Shown here one piece after another: positions 1 to 9,085 of a stretch of DNA of 35,263 nucleotides. Location of the stretch: the NCBI GenBank assembly GCA_002346545.1, contig DEAA01000002.1, positions 1-35,263 on the forward strand, given 5' to 3'. The first letter of the stretch is position 1; the number at the start of each line of letters is the position of its first letter. This stretch comes from Acidobacteria bacterium UBA2994. GTDB lineage: Bacteria > Acidobacteriota > Vicinamibacteria > Vicinamibacterales > UBA8438. The notes beneath the pieces were generated by a model. It saw only the letters and a program-made list of their open reading frames with translations. It did not search any database and had not been told where the DNA came from. Both the position numbers and the translations under genes were made by a program.

Positions 1-46
1 TGGCCGTCACCGTGAGGTTGCCGGTCACCACGCGTATCTGTTCCAT
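1..46 (-). CDS. N-terminal fragment of a divergent gene (partial, runs off the window)
   Basis: An ATG on the minus strand at 46-44 opens a frame reading MEQIRVVTGNLTVTA to the window edge. It is supported by G/C in nearly every third codon position and by a weak AGAGG 7-11 nt upstream of the ATG. Fifteen residues are too few to assign a family. It would be transcribed divergently from the PSD1 gene at 180. The call is tentative because so little is visible. Confidence 0.4.
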   Translation of the reverse strand, partial: MEQIRVVTGNLTVTA

Positions 47-111
47 CTCACGCCTCTACTGACGGCTCGGTCGACCCTACCACAGGGGGACGATTGGGTA
101 GGTTGCCCCGG

Positions 112-140
112 TTGCCACCGACCTCGGCCGGCGGTACAGT
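112..140 (+). promoter_or_regulatory. Candidate sigma-70 promoter for the PSD1/DUF1501 pair
   Basis: A -35-like TTGCCA (112-117) and a -10-like TACAGT (135-140) are separated by exactly 17 nt. The predicted start is near 147, which gives a leader of about 33 nt before the ATG at 180. No clear Shine-Dalgarno sequence precedes that ATG. The call rests only on similarity to the general consensus. Confidence 0.45.
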
Positions 141-179
141 ACGTGGATTCGCATAGATTTCTGTACGGGCTGTCTACAC

Positions 180-3100
180 ATGTTGGTCACTCCTCTCCGA
201 CGGCGCGTCGCGTGCTTACTGGTCGTGGCGGCGGGTCCGGTCTTGGCCCAACCGTCTCCGACCGCGGATCAGGCTGAGCTGTTCGAGTCCAGGATCCGGC
301 CGCTCCTCGCCGACAACTGCTACCAGTGTCATAGCGGACGTGCGTCCACGCCGTTCGGCGGATTGCGGCTCGACAGCCGCGAGGGGCTGCTAGCGGGAGG
401 CGATACGGGGCCGGCGGTGGTGCCCGGAGATGCGGCGGCCAGCGAGCTGGTTGAGCGGCTGCACGGCCGGCCGATGCTGATGCCGCCCACCGGGGCGCTG
501 GCCGAGGCGGACATCGCGGCACTGGTCGAGTGGATCGACAGGGGTGCACTTTGGCCAGAGGCGGCCGCCGGCGCCGCCTCGATGCCGGATCCATCAGCAC
601 CATTCGATCTCGAAGAGCGTCGGCAAACCCATTGGGCCTGGCAGCCGGCGACCCGCTCGGTTCCCTCGACGGTGGCCGATCAGACGTGGAACCGGAACGT
701 CGTCGACCAGTTCATCCGTTCGACTCTTGACCGCGAAGGGCTGACGCCGGCCGCGCCCGTCGGTCGTGAAGCCCTGATTCGACGGCTGTCGTTCGACCTG
801 CAGGGACTGCCCCCCACGCCCGCCGAGGTGGCCCGGTTTGTCTCCGACGAAGCGCCGGACGCCTATGCGACTCTGGTGGACCAGTTCCTTGCCTCGCCAC
901 ACTTTGGCGAACGTTGGGCCCGGCACTGGATGGACCTGGTCCGCTACAGCGAGTCGCATGGGAGCGAAGGCGACCCGGACATTCCCGAAGCGTGGCGCTA
1001 TCGAGACTATCTGATCCGCGCATTTAACGCCGACCTTCCTTACGACCAGCTTATTCGAGAGCACCTGGCGGGCGACCTGCTGTCCGAGCCGCGAGTCGAC
1101 GCTGAAGCCGGCGTCAACGAATCGGTCATCGGCACGGCCCACTATCGGCTGGTAGAGCACGGCTACCAGCCGGTCGACCCGTGGGAAGACCGGGTGAAGT
1201 GGGTCGACAATCAGGTCGACGTGGTGTCGAAGGCGTTCCTCGGCCTAACGGTGTCTTGTGCCCGTTGTCACGACCACAAGTTCGACGCGATCAGCCAGAA
1301 GGACTACTACTCGCTCTTCGGCACCTTGTATGGGGCTCGTCCAACGCAGCGGGCTATCGACACCCCGGCGCGACTAGCCACCAACCGGGACGCCTTGGCC
1401 GAGTCCAAGGCAGACATTCGTCGCCGGCTGGCTAGCGTCTGGCTGACGGCGATCGATGAGGTCCCAGCGGTCCTAGCCGAGCGCGCCGCGGAGGGGTCTG
1501 GAACGCCCGAGAGCGAAGAGGGTGGTGCGAGGGAGGGCAGTGTGCTGGCGGTGTGGCAGGCACTGGCCGCTGAGGTGCCCGACCGCTTTGTGCAGTCGTG
1601 GTCGACGCTCCGCGCCGACTGGACGCGCGAGATCGAGGAGCGGAAGCGATTTAACGCCGCCGAGTTTACTCCGGGCTGGGACTTTAGCGGCGCCGACTAT
1701 GCCGATACCGTCGGGCATGGTACTGGGCGGCCCGACGAGCCGTCGGCGCCTGGGGAGTTCGTGGTCGAGCGGCGGGGTGACCGCCTACTTAACGGGATCT
1801 ACCCGGGTGGAGCTTATACGCACCTGCTGAGCGACAAGCATGCGGGTGTGATCCAGACCCCTCGGTTCACTATCGGCCAGGACTTCATCAGTTTCCAGAT
1901 GCTTGGGGGCAACCTCAGCTTCGCGAACTTGATTATCGAGAACTACGCGGTGCCCAGGGGGGGCATCTACGAGAACCGTTCGAGTCCCAAGCGAGACGAG
2001 ATGACCTGGGTGCAGTGGGACGTCAGCTTCTGGAAGGGGTTCTCGGCCTACATAGAGTTCGCTACCCAGAACGACGTGACCCAGTTCATGCTCGACGCCG
2101 AGGATCAGCGTGAGACGAATCGGCCAACCCGGCGAAGTGACGGTCGGTCGGCCATCGGCGTGAGACAGGTGGTATTCCACGACCGAGAGGCCACGCCACG
2201 GAGCACCGAGGTCCCGCTGCTGCACTTGCTCGATGCGACGGACGGCGACGAGATTCGGACGGCTGGTGAGCTGGCGGAGGCAATCGCAGCGTCGCTCCGA
2301 GCGGTGGTGACCGACTGGCGTGACGGTGTGTTGACCGAGCGACAAGCCGCGTTCTTGGACGAGGCGGTGCGGGCTGATCTGTTGCCGCGTTCGCTTGAGA
2401 CCCTCGAGTCGCTCCGCGGGCGGGCCAGTGCGTATCGGCTGCTCGAACGGGACGTGCCGGTGGCACGCCGGGTGCCCGGCGTGGTCGAAGAGGGTTCGCC
2501 CGATCACCCATTGCTCGTACGCGGGAGTCACAAGAACTTCAGCGATCCGGTGCCCAGAGCGTTTCTGACGGCGTTGGACCCAGAGCCCTACGCGGCCCCG
2601 ACTCAGGTGCGACTCCGGCTGGCTGAGGCGATCACCGATCCGAGTAACCCTCTTACCGCTCGGGTGGCGGTGAACCGGATCTGGCGGCATCTGTTCGGCT
2701 ATGGTCTGGTTCGTACCGTCGACAACTTCGGCCGGTTGGGCGATGCTCCGTCGCATCCCGAGCTGCTGGATACCCTAGCGCTCGATTTCGCCAATGACGG
2801 CTACTCGGTGAAGCGTCTCGTCCGGCGGCTCGTGTCGACCGAGACCTACCGAATGAGCAGCGACGCCTCGCCTGCATCGATCGGACGGGATCCTGATAAT
2901 CGCTTGCTGCAGCACGCGAACCTTAGGCGGCTCGATGCCGAAGCGATCCGTGACTCGATGCTGGCGGTCTCCGGCCGTCTCGACCGGACCCTGTTCGGGC
3001 CGTCGGTACCGGTGCACTATGCCGAGCGTCACGGGATGACCGAGGGGGATCCCAACAATGGTCCGGTCGACGGCGACGGGCGCCGCAGCATCTACCAGGA

Positions 3101-3488
3101 GATCCGGCGGAACGCCTACAACCCGTTCCTACAGGTGTTCGACCAACCGAAACCGTCGTCGACGCGAGGGCAGCGCGACTCGACCAACGTGCCCGCCCAG
3201 TCGCTGACGCTGCTTAATAGTCCTTTTGTCATCGGCCAGGCTGCCGAGTGGGGCCGCCGGCTGGCGGAGGGTGAGGCCGGCACGGTTGAGGGGCGCTTGG
3301 ATCACATGTATTTCAAGACGTTCACTCGCCGGCCGTCGCCGAACGAGCGGACTCGTTTGGTCGAGTATCTGGAAGGCGCGGCGATTGAGCGCGGGACCTC
3401 GACCGAACTGCTGCTGTACGACGCCGAGGTTTGGCAGGACGTGGCACACAGCTTGTTCAACCTCAAGGAGTACCTCTTCATCAGGTAG
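180..3488 (+). CDS. Secreted PSD1-family (DUF1549/DUF1553) cytochrome c protein
   Basis: The 1102-residue protein has a Sec signal peptide (about 1-23, cut near VLA-QP). A PSCyt1-type haem c motif CYQCH lies at 47-51. A DUF1549 (PSCyt2) region spans about 173-395 and carries the family's conserved CARCHDHKFD at 360-369. A beta-rich insert at about 495-665 resembles the lectin-like modules often found in these proteins. DUF1553 (PSD1) runs from about 808 to the C-terminus. Such proteins abound in Planctomycetes and Acidobacteria. They are thought to be periplasmic and linked to degradation of complex organic matter, but no activity is proven. The next gene starts 8 bp after the stop and encodes a DUF1501 protein, the usual partner, so the two are probably one transcript. 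The family call is firm; the substrate is unknown. Confidence 0.93.
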   Translation: MLVTPLRRRVACLLVVAAGPVLAQPSPTADQAELFESRIRPLLADNCYQCHSGRASTPFGGLRLDSREGLLAGGDTGPAVVPGDAAASELVERLHGRPMLMPPTGALAEADIAALVEWIDRGALWPEAAAGAASMPDPSAPFDLEERRQTHWAWQPATRSVPSTVADQTWNRNVVDQFIRSTLDREGLTPAAPVGREALIRRLSFDLQGLPPTPAEVARFVSDEAPDAYATLVDQFLASPHFGERWARHWMDLVRYSESHGSEGDPDIPEAWRYRDYLIRAFNADLPYDQLIREHLAGDLLSEPRVDAEAGVNESVIGTAHYRLVEHGYQPVDPWEDRVKWVDNQVDVVSKAFLGLTVSCARCHDHKFDAISQKDYYSLFGTLYGARPTQRAIDTPARLATNRDALAESKADIRRRLASVWLTAIDEVPAVLAERAAEGSGTPESEEGGAREGSVLAVWQALAAEVPDRFVQSWSTLRADWTREIEERKRFNAAEFTPGWDFSGADYADTVGHGTGRPDEPSAPGEFVVERRGDRLLNGIYPGGAYTHLLSDKHAGVIQTPRFTIGQDFISFQMLGGNLSFANLIIENYAVPRGGIYENRSSPKRDEMTWVQWDVSFWKGFSAYIEFATQNDVTQFMLDAEDQRETNRPTRRSDGRSAIGVRQVVFHDREATPRSTEVPLLHLLDATDGDEIRTAGELAEAIAASLRAVVTDWRDGVLTERQAAFLDEAVRADLLPRSLETLESLRGRASAYRLLERDVPVARRVPGVVEEGSPDHPLLVRGSHKNFSDPVPRAFLTALDPEPYAAPTQVRLRLAEAITDPSNPLTARVAVNRIWRHLFGYGLVRTVDNFGRLGDAPSHPELLDTLALDFANDGYSVKRLVRRLVSTETYRMSSDASPASIGRDPDNRLLQHANLRRLDAEAIRDSMLAVSGRLDRTLFGPSVPVHYAERHGMTEGDPNNGPVDGDGRRSIYQEIRRNAYNPFLQVFDQPKPSSTRGQRDSTNVPAQSLTLLNSPFVIGQAAEWGRRLAEGEAGTVEGRLDHMYFKTFTRRPSPNERTRLVEYLEGAAIERGTSTELLLYDAEVWQDVAHSLFNLKEYLFIR

Positions 3489-3496
3489 CCGAGGTC

Positions 3497-4966
3497 ATGT
3501 GTTTCGATTCCCGTCATCATCGCGATCACCCGGCGCAGCGGCCGTTCCAGACTCGGCGTGAGATGCTGCGCAACACCTCGACCGGGTTCGGATTTCTCGC
3601 GTTGCAGGCGCTCATGGCTGACGGAGCGTTCGCGGGTCTCAGGCAGGAGGCGACCGACGGGCCACAGGCCGCCAAGCCGCCGCACTTCGCGCCGAAGGTC
3701 AAGAACGTCATCTTCTGCTATATGTCCGGCGGGCTGTCCCACATCGACTCGTTCGACCCCAAGCCGCGGCTGGCGGCAGAGGCGGGTGAGCCGATGCCGT
3801 TCCAGACCGAACGGACGATGTTCAATGAGGACGGTAACATTCTGCCCAGTCCCTGGGATTTCACTAACTACGGCCAGAGCGGTATTCCGGTGAGCGCGCT
3901 GTTTCCTCACATCGGGAGCGTGGCGGACGAACTGACCGTGATCCGCTCCATGACGGCACCGTTCATGGAGCATGCGCAGGCCAACTTCTATTTCCACGCC
4001 GGGATGCCGTTCAATGGGTTCCCGAGTATGGGCGCCTGGGTTACCTATGGTCTGGGCAGCGAGAACCAAAATCTGCCCGGCTTCGTGGTGCTGGGAAGCG
4101 GCGGTATCCCGCTGGGCGGAGTCAACGTCTACGGTAACGGATTCCTGCCGGCCATCCACCAGGGCTCATTCATCTATCCGGAGAACGCCGAACCACTGAA
4201 CAACGTCCAGCCGCAGGAGACCGACCTGGAGCAGCGCAAGCGCCTTGGCTTGATCGCCGATCTGGACCAGACCTTCGTGAACCGGATCGGTGGCGACCCA
4301 CAGGTGGAGGCGGCGATCGACAACTACGAGATCGCCTACCGGATGCAGACGGCGGTGCCAGAGTTGGTAGACCTATCGCAGGAAACCGAGGTCACCAAAC
4401 GTCTCTACGGTATGGATTCGTCCAACGCTTCTACGGCTGCCTACGGTCGTCAGTGTCTGGTGGCGCGTCGCCTGGTCGAGCGCGGGGTCCGCTTCGTGGA
4501 GCTGACCATGGTCGGCACTGATGGTATGGGGCAGGCGGCCAATCCGTGGGATCAGCACACCAAGCTGGTCGAGGGGCATACGGCTAACGCGCTCACCGTC
4601 GACCAGCCGGTGGCCGGGCTGGTGAAGGACCTAAAGTCGAGGGGCCTGCTCGACAAGACGTTGGTCATCTTTTCGGGCGAGTTCGGCCGAACTCCGTTCG
4701 TGCAGGGCACTAACGGCCGCGACCACAACCCGTACGGCTTCAGTTTGTGGATGGCTGGGGGCGGTCTCAAGAAAGGGTTCATCTACGGTCAGACCGACGA
4801 ATACGGCTACCGGGTGGTCGAGAATTCGCACACCGTGCGCGATCTCCACGCCACGGTGCTCACCCTGCTCGGCCTCGACTACCGTAACCTCACTTATCGC
4901 TTCGGCGGCCGTGACTTCCGCCTGGCCGACGTCGACGGTCACCCGATCCGCGGCATTCTGGCGTAG
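3497..4966 (+). CDS. Tat-exported DUF1501 protein
   Basis: I start at the ATG at 3497, not the longer frame from 3431, because the longer version only adds residues overlapping the previous gene; this gives 489 residues. The N-terminus has a twin-arginine stretch, TRREMLRNTSTGFGFLAL, then a hydrophobic run and an Ala-rich cleavage region, so export in folded form is likely. The body matches DUF1501, a branch of the alkaline phosphatase/sulfatase superfamily. Typical elements are FCYMSGGLSHIDSFDPK near the start of the mature protein and FSGEFGRTPFVQGTNGRDHN around 391-410, whose acidic and His residues are candidate metal ligands. No catalytic activity has been established for the family. The tight link to the PSD1 cytochrome gene is a recurrent arrangement and suggests the two products act on the same substrate or complex. 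Confidence 0.92.
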   Translation: MCFDSRHHRDHPAQRPFQTRREMLRNTSTGFGFLALQALMADGAFAGLRQEATDGPQAAKPPHFAPKVKNVIFCYMSGGLSHIDSFDPKPRLAAEAGEPMPFQTERTMFNEDGNILPSPWDFTNYGQSGIPVSALFPHIGSVADELTVIRSMTAPFMEHAQANFYFHAGMPFNGFPSMGAWVTYGLGSENQNLPGFVVLGSGGIPLGGVNVYGNGFLPAIHQGSFIYPENAEPLNNVQPQETDLEQRKRLGLIADLDQTFVNRIGGDPQVEAAIDNYEIAYRMQTAVPELVDLSQETEVTKRLYGMDSSNASTAAYGRQCLVARRLVERGVRFVELTMVGTDGMGQAANPWDQHTKLVEGHTANALTVDQPVAGLVKDLKSRGLLDKTLVIFSGEFGRTPFVQGTNGRDHNPYGFSLWMAGGGLKKGFIYGQTDEYGYRVVENSHTVRDLHATVLTLLGLDYRNLTYRFGGRDFRLADVDGHPIRGILA

Positions 4967-5091
4967 GCGACCTTTGCCGACGATCCTCGTCACCTCTCCT
5001 GAGTACAGTCTGGGCCGTCGCGGCGCTCGTTCCCGTCCTCAGTGAGTCCGTCGGCTGAACAGGCTACAATTCGGGCACGCTTTCGATACTT

Positions 5092-5098
5092 AGGGAGG
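5092..5098 (+). promoter_or_regulatory. Strong ribosome binding site deciding the start at 5105
   Basis: AGGGAGG lies 6 nt before the ATG at 5105. It fixes that codon as the start rather than the in-frame upstream codon at 5042. A TACAAT at 5065-5070 could be the -10 element of the same transcript, but no convincing -35 lies at the right distance. Confidence 0.7.
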
Positions 5099-5104
5099 TT
5101 CAGC

Positions 5105-6811
5105 ATGTTTCGTCTCAGCTGCCGTGTGTGCATCGCGGCCGTCGCCGCCATTCTCGTGGCCATCCCCGTCACTGCCCAGGAGGCCGACGTGTCTCCGGTC
5201 ACCGAGGCGATGCTAGAGAATCCAGGCGACGGCGACTGGCTGAGTTGGCGTCGCACGTTGGACGGCTGGGGCTACAGCCCACTCGAGGAGATCGATACCG
5301 GCAATGTCGGCAACATACAGCTGGCCTGGTCGTGGGGACTCGAGGCGGGCATCTCACAGACCACGCCGCTCGTGCACGACGGGGTTATGTTCATCGCCAA
5401 TCCCGGCAACGTGGTGCAGGCACTCGACGCGGCGACCGGCGATTTCATCTGGGAGTACCGGTATGAAATGGACGAGCGTCGCCGGCCGGCGGCGCAGACG
5501 CGGAGTCTCGCCATTTACGAGAACCTCGTCCTGCTGAACACGGTCGATGCGCACGTGGTGGGCATCGATGTACGGACCGGGGCCGAGCGATGGATCACCA
5601 AGGCCGCGCCTCCAGAGGAAGAAGGCTACGGTTTTACCAGCGGTGGCGTGGTGGCTGACGGCGTGATCGTTTCGGGGCTGCGAGGGTGCGAGCGGTTTCG
5701 GGAGGACACCTGCTACATCGTAGGGATCGACGCGCGCACGGGGGATGTGTTGTGGCGAACCTCGACCATCGCACGGCCCGGGGAGCGTGGGGGCGATACC
5801 TGGGGCGACCTGCCGCTGCTGACCCGTGCCGGCGCCGACGCCTGGATTCCCGGTAGCTACGATCCGGCCACCGGGCTGGTGTTCTACGGCACGGCACAGG
5901 CCAAGCCGTGGTCGCGTGACGCTCGAGGAACCGAAGGCGATGCGTTGTACAGCAACTCAACCTTGGCCCTCGATCCGGCCACCGGCGAGATGCAGTGGTA
6001 TTTCCAGCACATCCCAGGCGACAGTCACGACATGGACGAAACCTTCGAGCGTATCCTGATCGATTACGACGGGAAGCAGTCGGTCTTCTCGATGGGTAAG
6101 CTCGGCATCCTCTGGGAGCTTGATCGCGAGAACGGGTCCTATACCAACGCGTTTGATCTCGGCTATCAGAACCTTGTCGACCTCGATCCGGTAACCGGCA
6201 GCTTGACCTACAGGGAAGGTATGGTGTCGGACGTCGGCGAGATGCTCTACTTCTGCCCTAGCACTGGTGGCTTCAAGAGCCTGCGCGCGATGTCCTACCA
6301 TCCGGATACCGGCGCGATGTATATCCCACTGAATCTCAACTGCGAAACCGCCGCGTTCCTGCCGGTGGAGCAGGGCCTGGGTGGCGGCGGAGCCGGTGGC
6401 GTTCGTGGGCGCGAAGACCATTTCCATCCGGATGCGCCGGGGCAGCTGGGCGAGTTCCAAGCCCTTGACATCCGCACCGGTGAGACGAAGTGGAAGCACC
6501 GTCGACGGGCCCCTTACAACACGGCCGCCCTCACGACCGCCGGTGGGCTGGTCTTTGTCGGCGACTGGGAGCGCTACGTTTTCGCCTACGATGTCGAGAG
6601 TGGCGATGAGCTGTGGCAGAGCCGGCTCACCCAGATGGCCAACGGCTACCCGATCAGCTACGCGGTCGACGGGAAGCAATACATCGCGTTCGGAGCTGGT
6701 GGGCCGCTTGGCGGCTCCAGCTGGACCACCATTCTTCCGGCGGCGCTGTTGCCCGAGTTGAAGAATCCCCGAGCCGGGAATGCGATCTTCGTGTTCGCGC
6801 TCCCAGATTAG
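5105..6811 (+). CDS. Secreted PQQ-dependent alcohol dehydrogenase-like quinoprotein (Q1)
   Basis: The 568-residue protein has a Sec signal (about 1-25, cut near VTA-QE) and then a PQQ beta-propeller. It opens with the typical SWRRTLDGWGYSPLEEID. Propeller W-motif repeats include TGAERW, TGDVLWR, TGEMQWY and SGDELWQ, and the end is marked by DGKQYIAFGAGG. Aligning by eye to methanol/ethanol dehydrogenases puts the catalytic Asp at D309 (SHDMD) with another Asp two residues on. The usual GTGN motif is replaced by GTAQ. There is no CxxCH, so electrons must leave to a separate cytochrome. It is a clear paralogue of the next gene (7323-9074), with near-identical N-terminal motifs, so a tandem duplication is likely. 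The substrate is unknown; an alcohol or aldehyde is only a family-based guess. Confidence 0.9.
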   Translation: MFRLSCRVCIAAVAAILVAIPVTAQEADVSPVTEAMLENPGDGDWLSWRRTLDGWGYSPLEEIDTGNVGNIQLAWSWGLEAGISQTTPLVHDGVMFIANPGNVVQALDAATGDFIWEYRYEMDERRRPAAQTRSLAIYENLVLLNTVDAHVVGIDVRTGAERWITKAAPPEEEGYGFTSGGVVADGVIVSGLRGCERFREDTCYIVGIDARTGDVLWRTSTIARPGERGGDTWGDLPLLTRAGADAWIPGSYDPATGLVFYGTAQAKPWSRDARGTEGDALYSNSTLALDPATGEMQWYFQHIPGDSHDMDETFERILIDYDGKQSVFSMGKLGILWELDRENGSYTNAFDLGYQNLVDLDPVTGSLTYREGMVSDVGEMLYFCPSTGGFKSLRAMSYHPDTGAMYIPLNLNCETAAFLPVEQGLGGGGAGGVRGREDHFHPDAPGQLGEFQALDIRTGETKWKHRRRAPYNTAALTTAGGLVFVGDWERYVFAYDVESGDELWQSRLTQMANGYPISYAVDGKQYIAFGAGGPLGGSSWTTILPAALLPELKNPRAGNAIFVFALPD

Positions 6812-7322
6812 TTGTTACTGCAGGCCGCTGGCGCAGGCCGCAACGTCATACAAGAGGCAGTCCTTTCGCGGCCACCGCACCCGCCGTCCGGCTGACGACT
6901 GTGTAGCTACTCTTGACTGGCGGGTCGCTGTTCAGATCGCTGCCGATGAAGCCATTGCCACTGCCGACCGGCGGCACTGTCCTCGGAGCCACCAGACTCA
7001 GGGCATAGCATCCGATCTCCGCAGTTTGCTTTGTAGGTTTCCGTCTCTCTGTTGGATGGTCATCATCTTACAGCTCGTCTTCACGGCGGACGTTGTCCCG
7101 ATCCTCGTCGTTGGGCCCTTAACCTATATGGTTTGATCGACAGGAAGTGGCCCGTTTGTCTCGGCGATTGGTCGTCATACGGTAGGAACGTTTTTCTTGT
7201 CCCCAACCAGGAGGACCCCCACCGGGTCGAGCGGTGGCCGCGCCGCGTACTATCGTCTCTCCTGAGAGCCCCAGGGGCGGTTGTTCGCCGGCGGTCGTCT
7301 GGGCGATAGAATTGGTCCCGTC
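6812..7322. other. 511-bp intergenic region between the two paralogous quinoprotein genes
   Basis: I see no convincing gene here. Small frames exist, but they lack third-position G/C bias and family motifs. A 9-bp direct repeat GCAGGCCGC occurs at 6820-6828 and 6833-6841 just after the stop, and a 5-bp hairpin at 6962-6976. Near the right end are TACTAT (7248-7253) and TAGAAT (7307-7312), either of which could be a -10 element for the gene at 7323. TAGAAT would give a leader of only a few nucleotides. The gap is unusually long for this compact region. Confidence 0.4.
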
Positions 7323-9074
7323 ATGACACGATGTGCGATGGTGGCGATCTGGCTGGGTGTGCTGTCAACCCTTGGTCTTGCGACAACTGGGTCCGCGCAG
7401 CCGCTAGACGAGCTGGTGCCGGTAACCGATGCCATGCTCGAACAGCCGGCGCCGGGCGACTGGCTCATGTGGCGTCGGACGCTCGATGGGTGGGGGTATA
7501 GCCCGCTTGATCAGGTCACGCGTGACAATGTCGCCGACCTGCGGATGGTCTGGACCCGTGCGTTGACCGAGGGCAGCCAGGAGGGCACCCCAATCGCCTA
7601 CGGCGGGGTTCTCTTCATGCCCAATCCTCGTGATGTCATCCAGGCGATCGACGCGGTGACCGGGGACCTGCTCTGGGAGCATCGACGGGAGGTGCCGGAA
7701 GACATTGCGAGGCACGTCTTCGCCGGGCACTCGACCAACAACCGCAATATCGCCATCTACGACACGCTGATCATCGACACCAGCATGGACGACCATGTCT
7801 TTGCTCTCGATGCGAAGACAGGCGACGTGGTGTGGGATACCCAGATTCTCGACTTTCGTACCCATCCTGCGACTCAGAGCTCAGGGCCGATTGTGGCCGA
7901 CGGCAAGGTGATCTCCGGACGCAGCTGCATGCCGCGTGGAGGGCCAGAGGCGTGCGTCATCGTGGCCCACGATGCGCTCACCGGGGAGGAGATCTGGAGA
8001 CGGCAGGTCATCCCGCGACCCGGCGAGCCTGGCTACGATAGCTGGGGTGAGGTGCCGTACGAAGAACGGCGCCACGTGGGCGCCTGGATGGTGCCCAGTT
8101 ATGACCCGGAGCTGAACCTCGTGTATATCGGCACGTCCGTGACGTCCCCGGCGCCGAAGTTTCTGCTCGACGGGCCTGACCACGACTACCTGTACCACAA
8201 CTGCACGCTTGCCCTCGACGTCGACACTGGCGAGGTCGTCTGGTATTACCAGCATCTGAACGACCACTGGGATCTCGACCATCCGTTCGAACGAATCCTG
8301 GTCGACAGCGTTATGACGCCGGACCCCGATGTCGTCAACTGGATCAACCCGCGCTTGCGCCCTGGCGAAACTCGTAACGTCATGACCGGTATTCCCGGGA
8401 AGACCGGCATCGTCTACACCCTAGATCGGGAGACCGGCGAGTTTTTGTGGGCCACGACGACCATCGCGCAGAATGTAGTCAGTGAGATCGATGGCGCCAC
8501 CGGTGCGGTGACCGAGAACGCCGAGCTCGTGTTCACGCGGGAAGGCCAGGAGGTGCTGACCTGTCCGACCTGGAACGGCGGAAAAGATTGGGAAGCGGGC
8601 GCGTACAGTCCGCTGACTAACACGATGTATTTTCCGTTGCGCAACACGTGTGCTCGAATGACGGCGACCACGGAGCAGCCGCTCTACGCCCTGGCATTGA
8701 GGCATCAGCTGGCCCCTGGCACCGACCAGCTTGGATCAGTCCATGCAGTATCGGTCGAAACAGGGAGCTCTCCCTGGGTCCGGCAGCAGCGGGCCGCGAC
8801 CACCTCGCTCGTGGCCACCGGTGGCGGGCTGGTGTTCGGCGGCGACGTCAATGGTCGCTTCCGAGCCATGGATCAGGAGACCGGCGAGGTGTTGTGGGAA
8901 ATCAACCTGGGATCCCCCGTCACCGGTTTCCCCATCAGCTTTGAGGTCGACGGCAAGCAGTACATCGCGGCTAGCGTTGGGACGGCGGGGACCGCGACGA
9001 TGTTCGCCGCCATGACACCCGAGTTGCGCCCGAGTTTCGGTAACAACCTGTTCGTGTTTGCGCTACCGGAGTGA
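7323..9074 (+). CDS. Secreted PQQ-dependent alcohol dehydrogenase-like quinoprotein (Q2)
   Basis: The 583-residue protein starts at the ATG at 7323; an upstream in-frame start at 7281 would only add residues before the signal peptide (about 1-25, cut near GSA-QP). It shares with Q1 the opening MWRRTLDGWGYSPLDQ, the PRPGE-W segment, the TLALD-TGEVVWYYQH segment and the C-terminal DGKQYIAASVG. The candidate catalytic Asp is D317 in DHWDLD, again with an Asp at +2. The position of GTGN reads GTSV. SCMPRGGPEAC places two cysteines where Q1 also has two, possibly a disulfide. No haem c motif is present. The stop overlaps a possible GTG at 9071 and the X1 gene follows within 11 bp, so the two are almost certainly co-transcribed. 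Confidence 0.9.
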   Translation: MTRCAMVAIWLGVLSTLGLATTGSAQPLDELVPVTDAMLEQPAPGDWLMWRRTLDGWGYSPLDQVTRDNVADLRMVWTRALTEGSQEGTPIAYGGVLFMPNPRDVIQAIDAVTGDLLWEHRREVPEDIARHVFAGHSTNNRNIAIYDTLIIDTSMDDHVFALDAKTGDVVWDTQILDFRTHPATQSSGPIVADGKVISGRSCMPRGGPEACVIVAHDALTGEEIWRRQVIPRPGEPGYDSWGEVPYEERRHVGAWMVPSYDPELNLVYIGTSVTSPAPKFLLDGPDHDYLYHNCTLALDVDTGEVVWYYQHLNDHWDLDHPFERILVDSVMTPDPDVVNWINPRLRPGETRNVMTGIPGKTGIVYTLDRETGEFLWATTTIAQNVVSEIDGATGAVTENAELVFTREGQEVLTCPTWNGGKDWEAGAYSPLTNTMYFPLRNTCARMTATTEQPLYALALRHQLAPGTDQLGSVHAVSVETGSSPWVRQQRAATTSLVATGGGLVFGGDVNGRFRAMDQETGEVLWEINLGSPVTGFPISFEVDGKQYIAASVGTAGTATMFAAMTPELRPSFGNNLFVFALPE

Positions 9075-9085
9075 GAAGGAGCGCT

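Noticed and set aside
1785..2756. 323-codon open frame on the minus strand inside the PSD1 gene
   Set aside because: It is antisense to a firmly identified gene, has no signal peptide or family motif, and is the usual high-GC shadow frame.
4979..4991. GACGA-TCC-TCGTC hairpin after the DUF1501 gene
   Set aside because: The 5-bp stem has no T-run; such hairpins are frequent by chance at this GC content.
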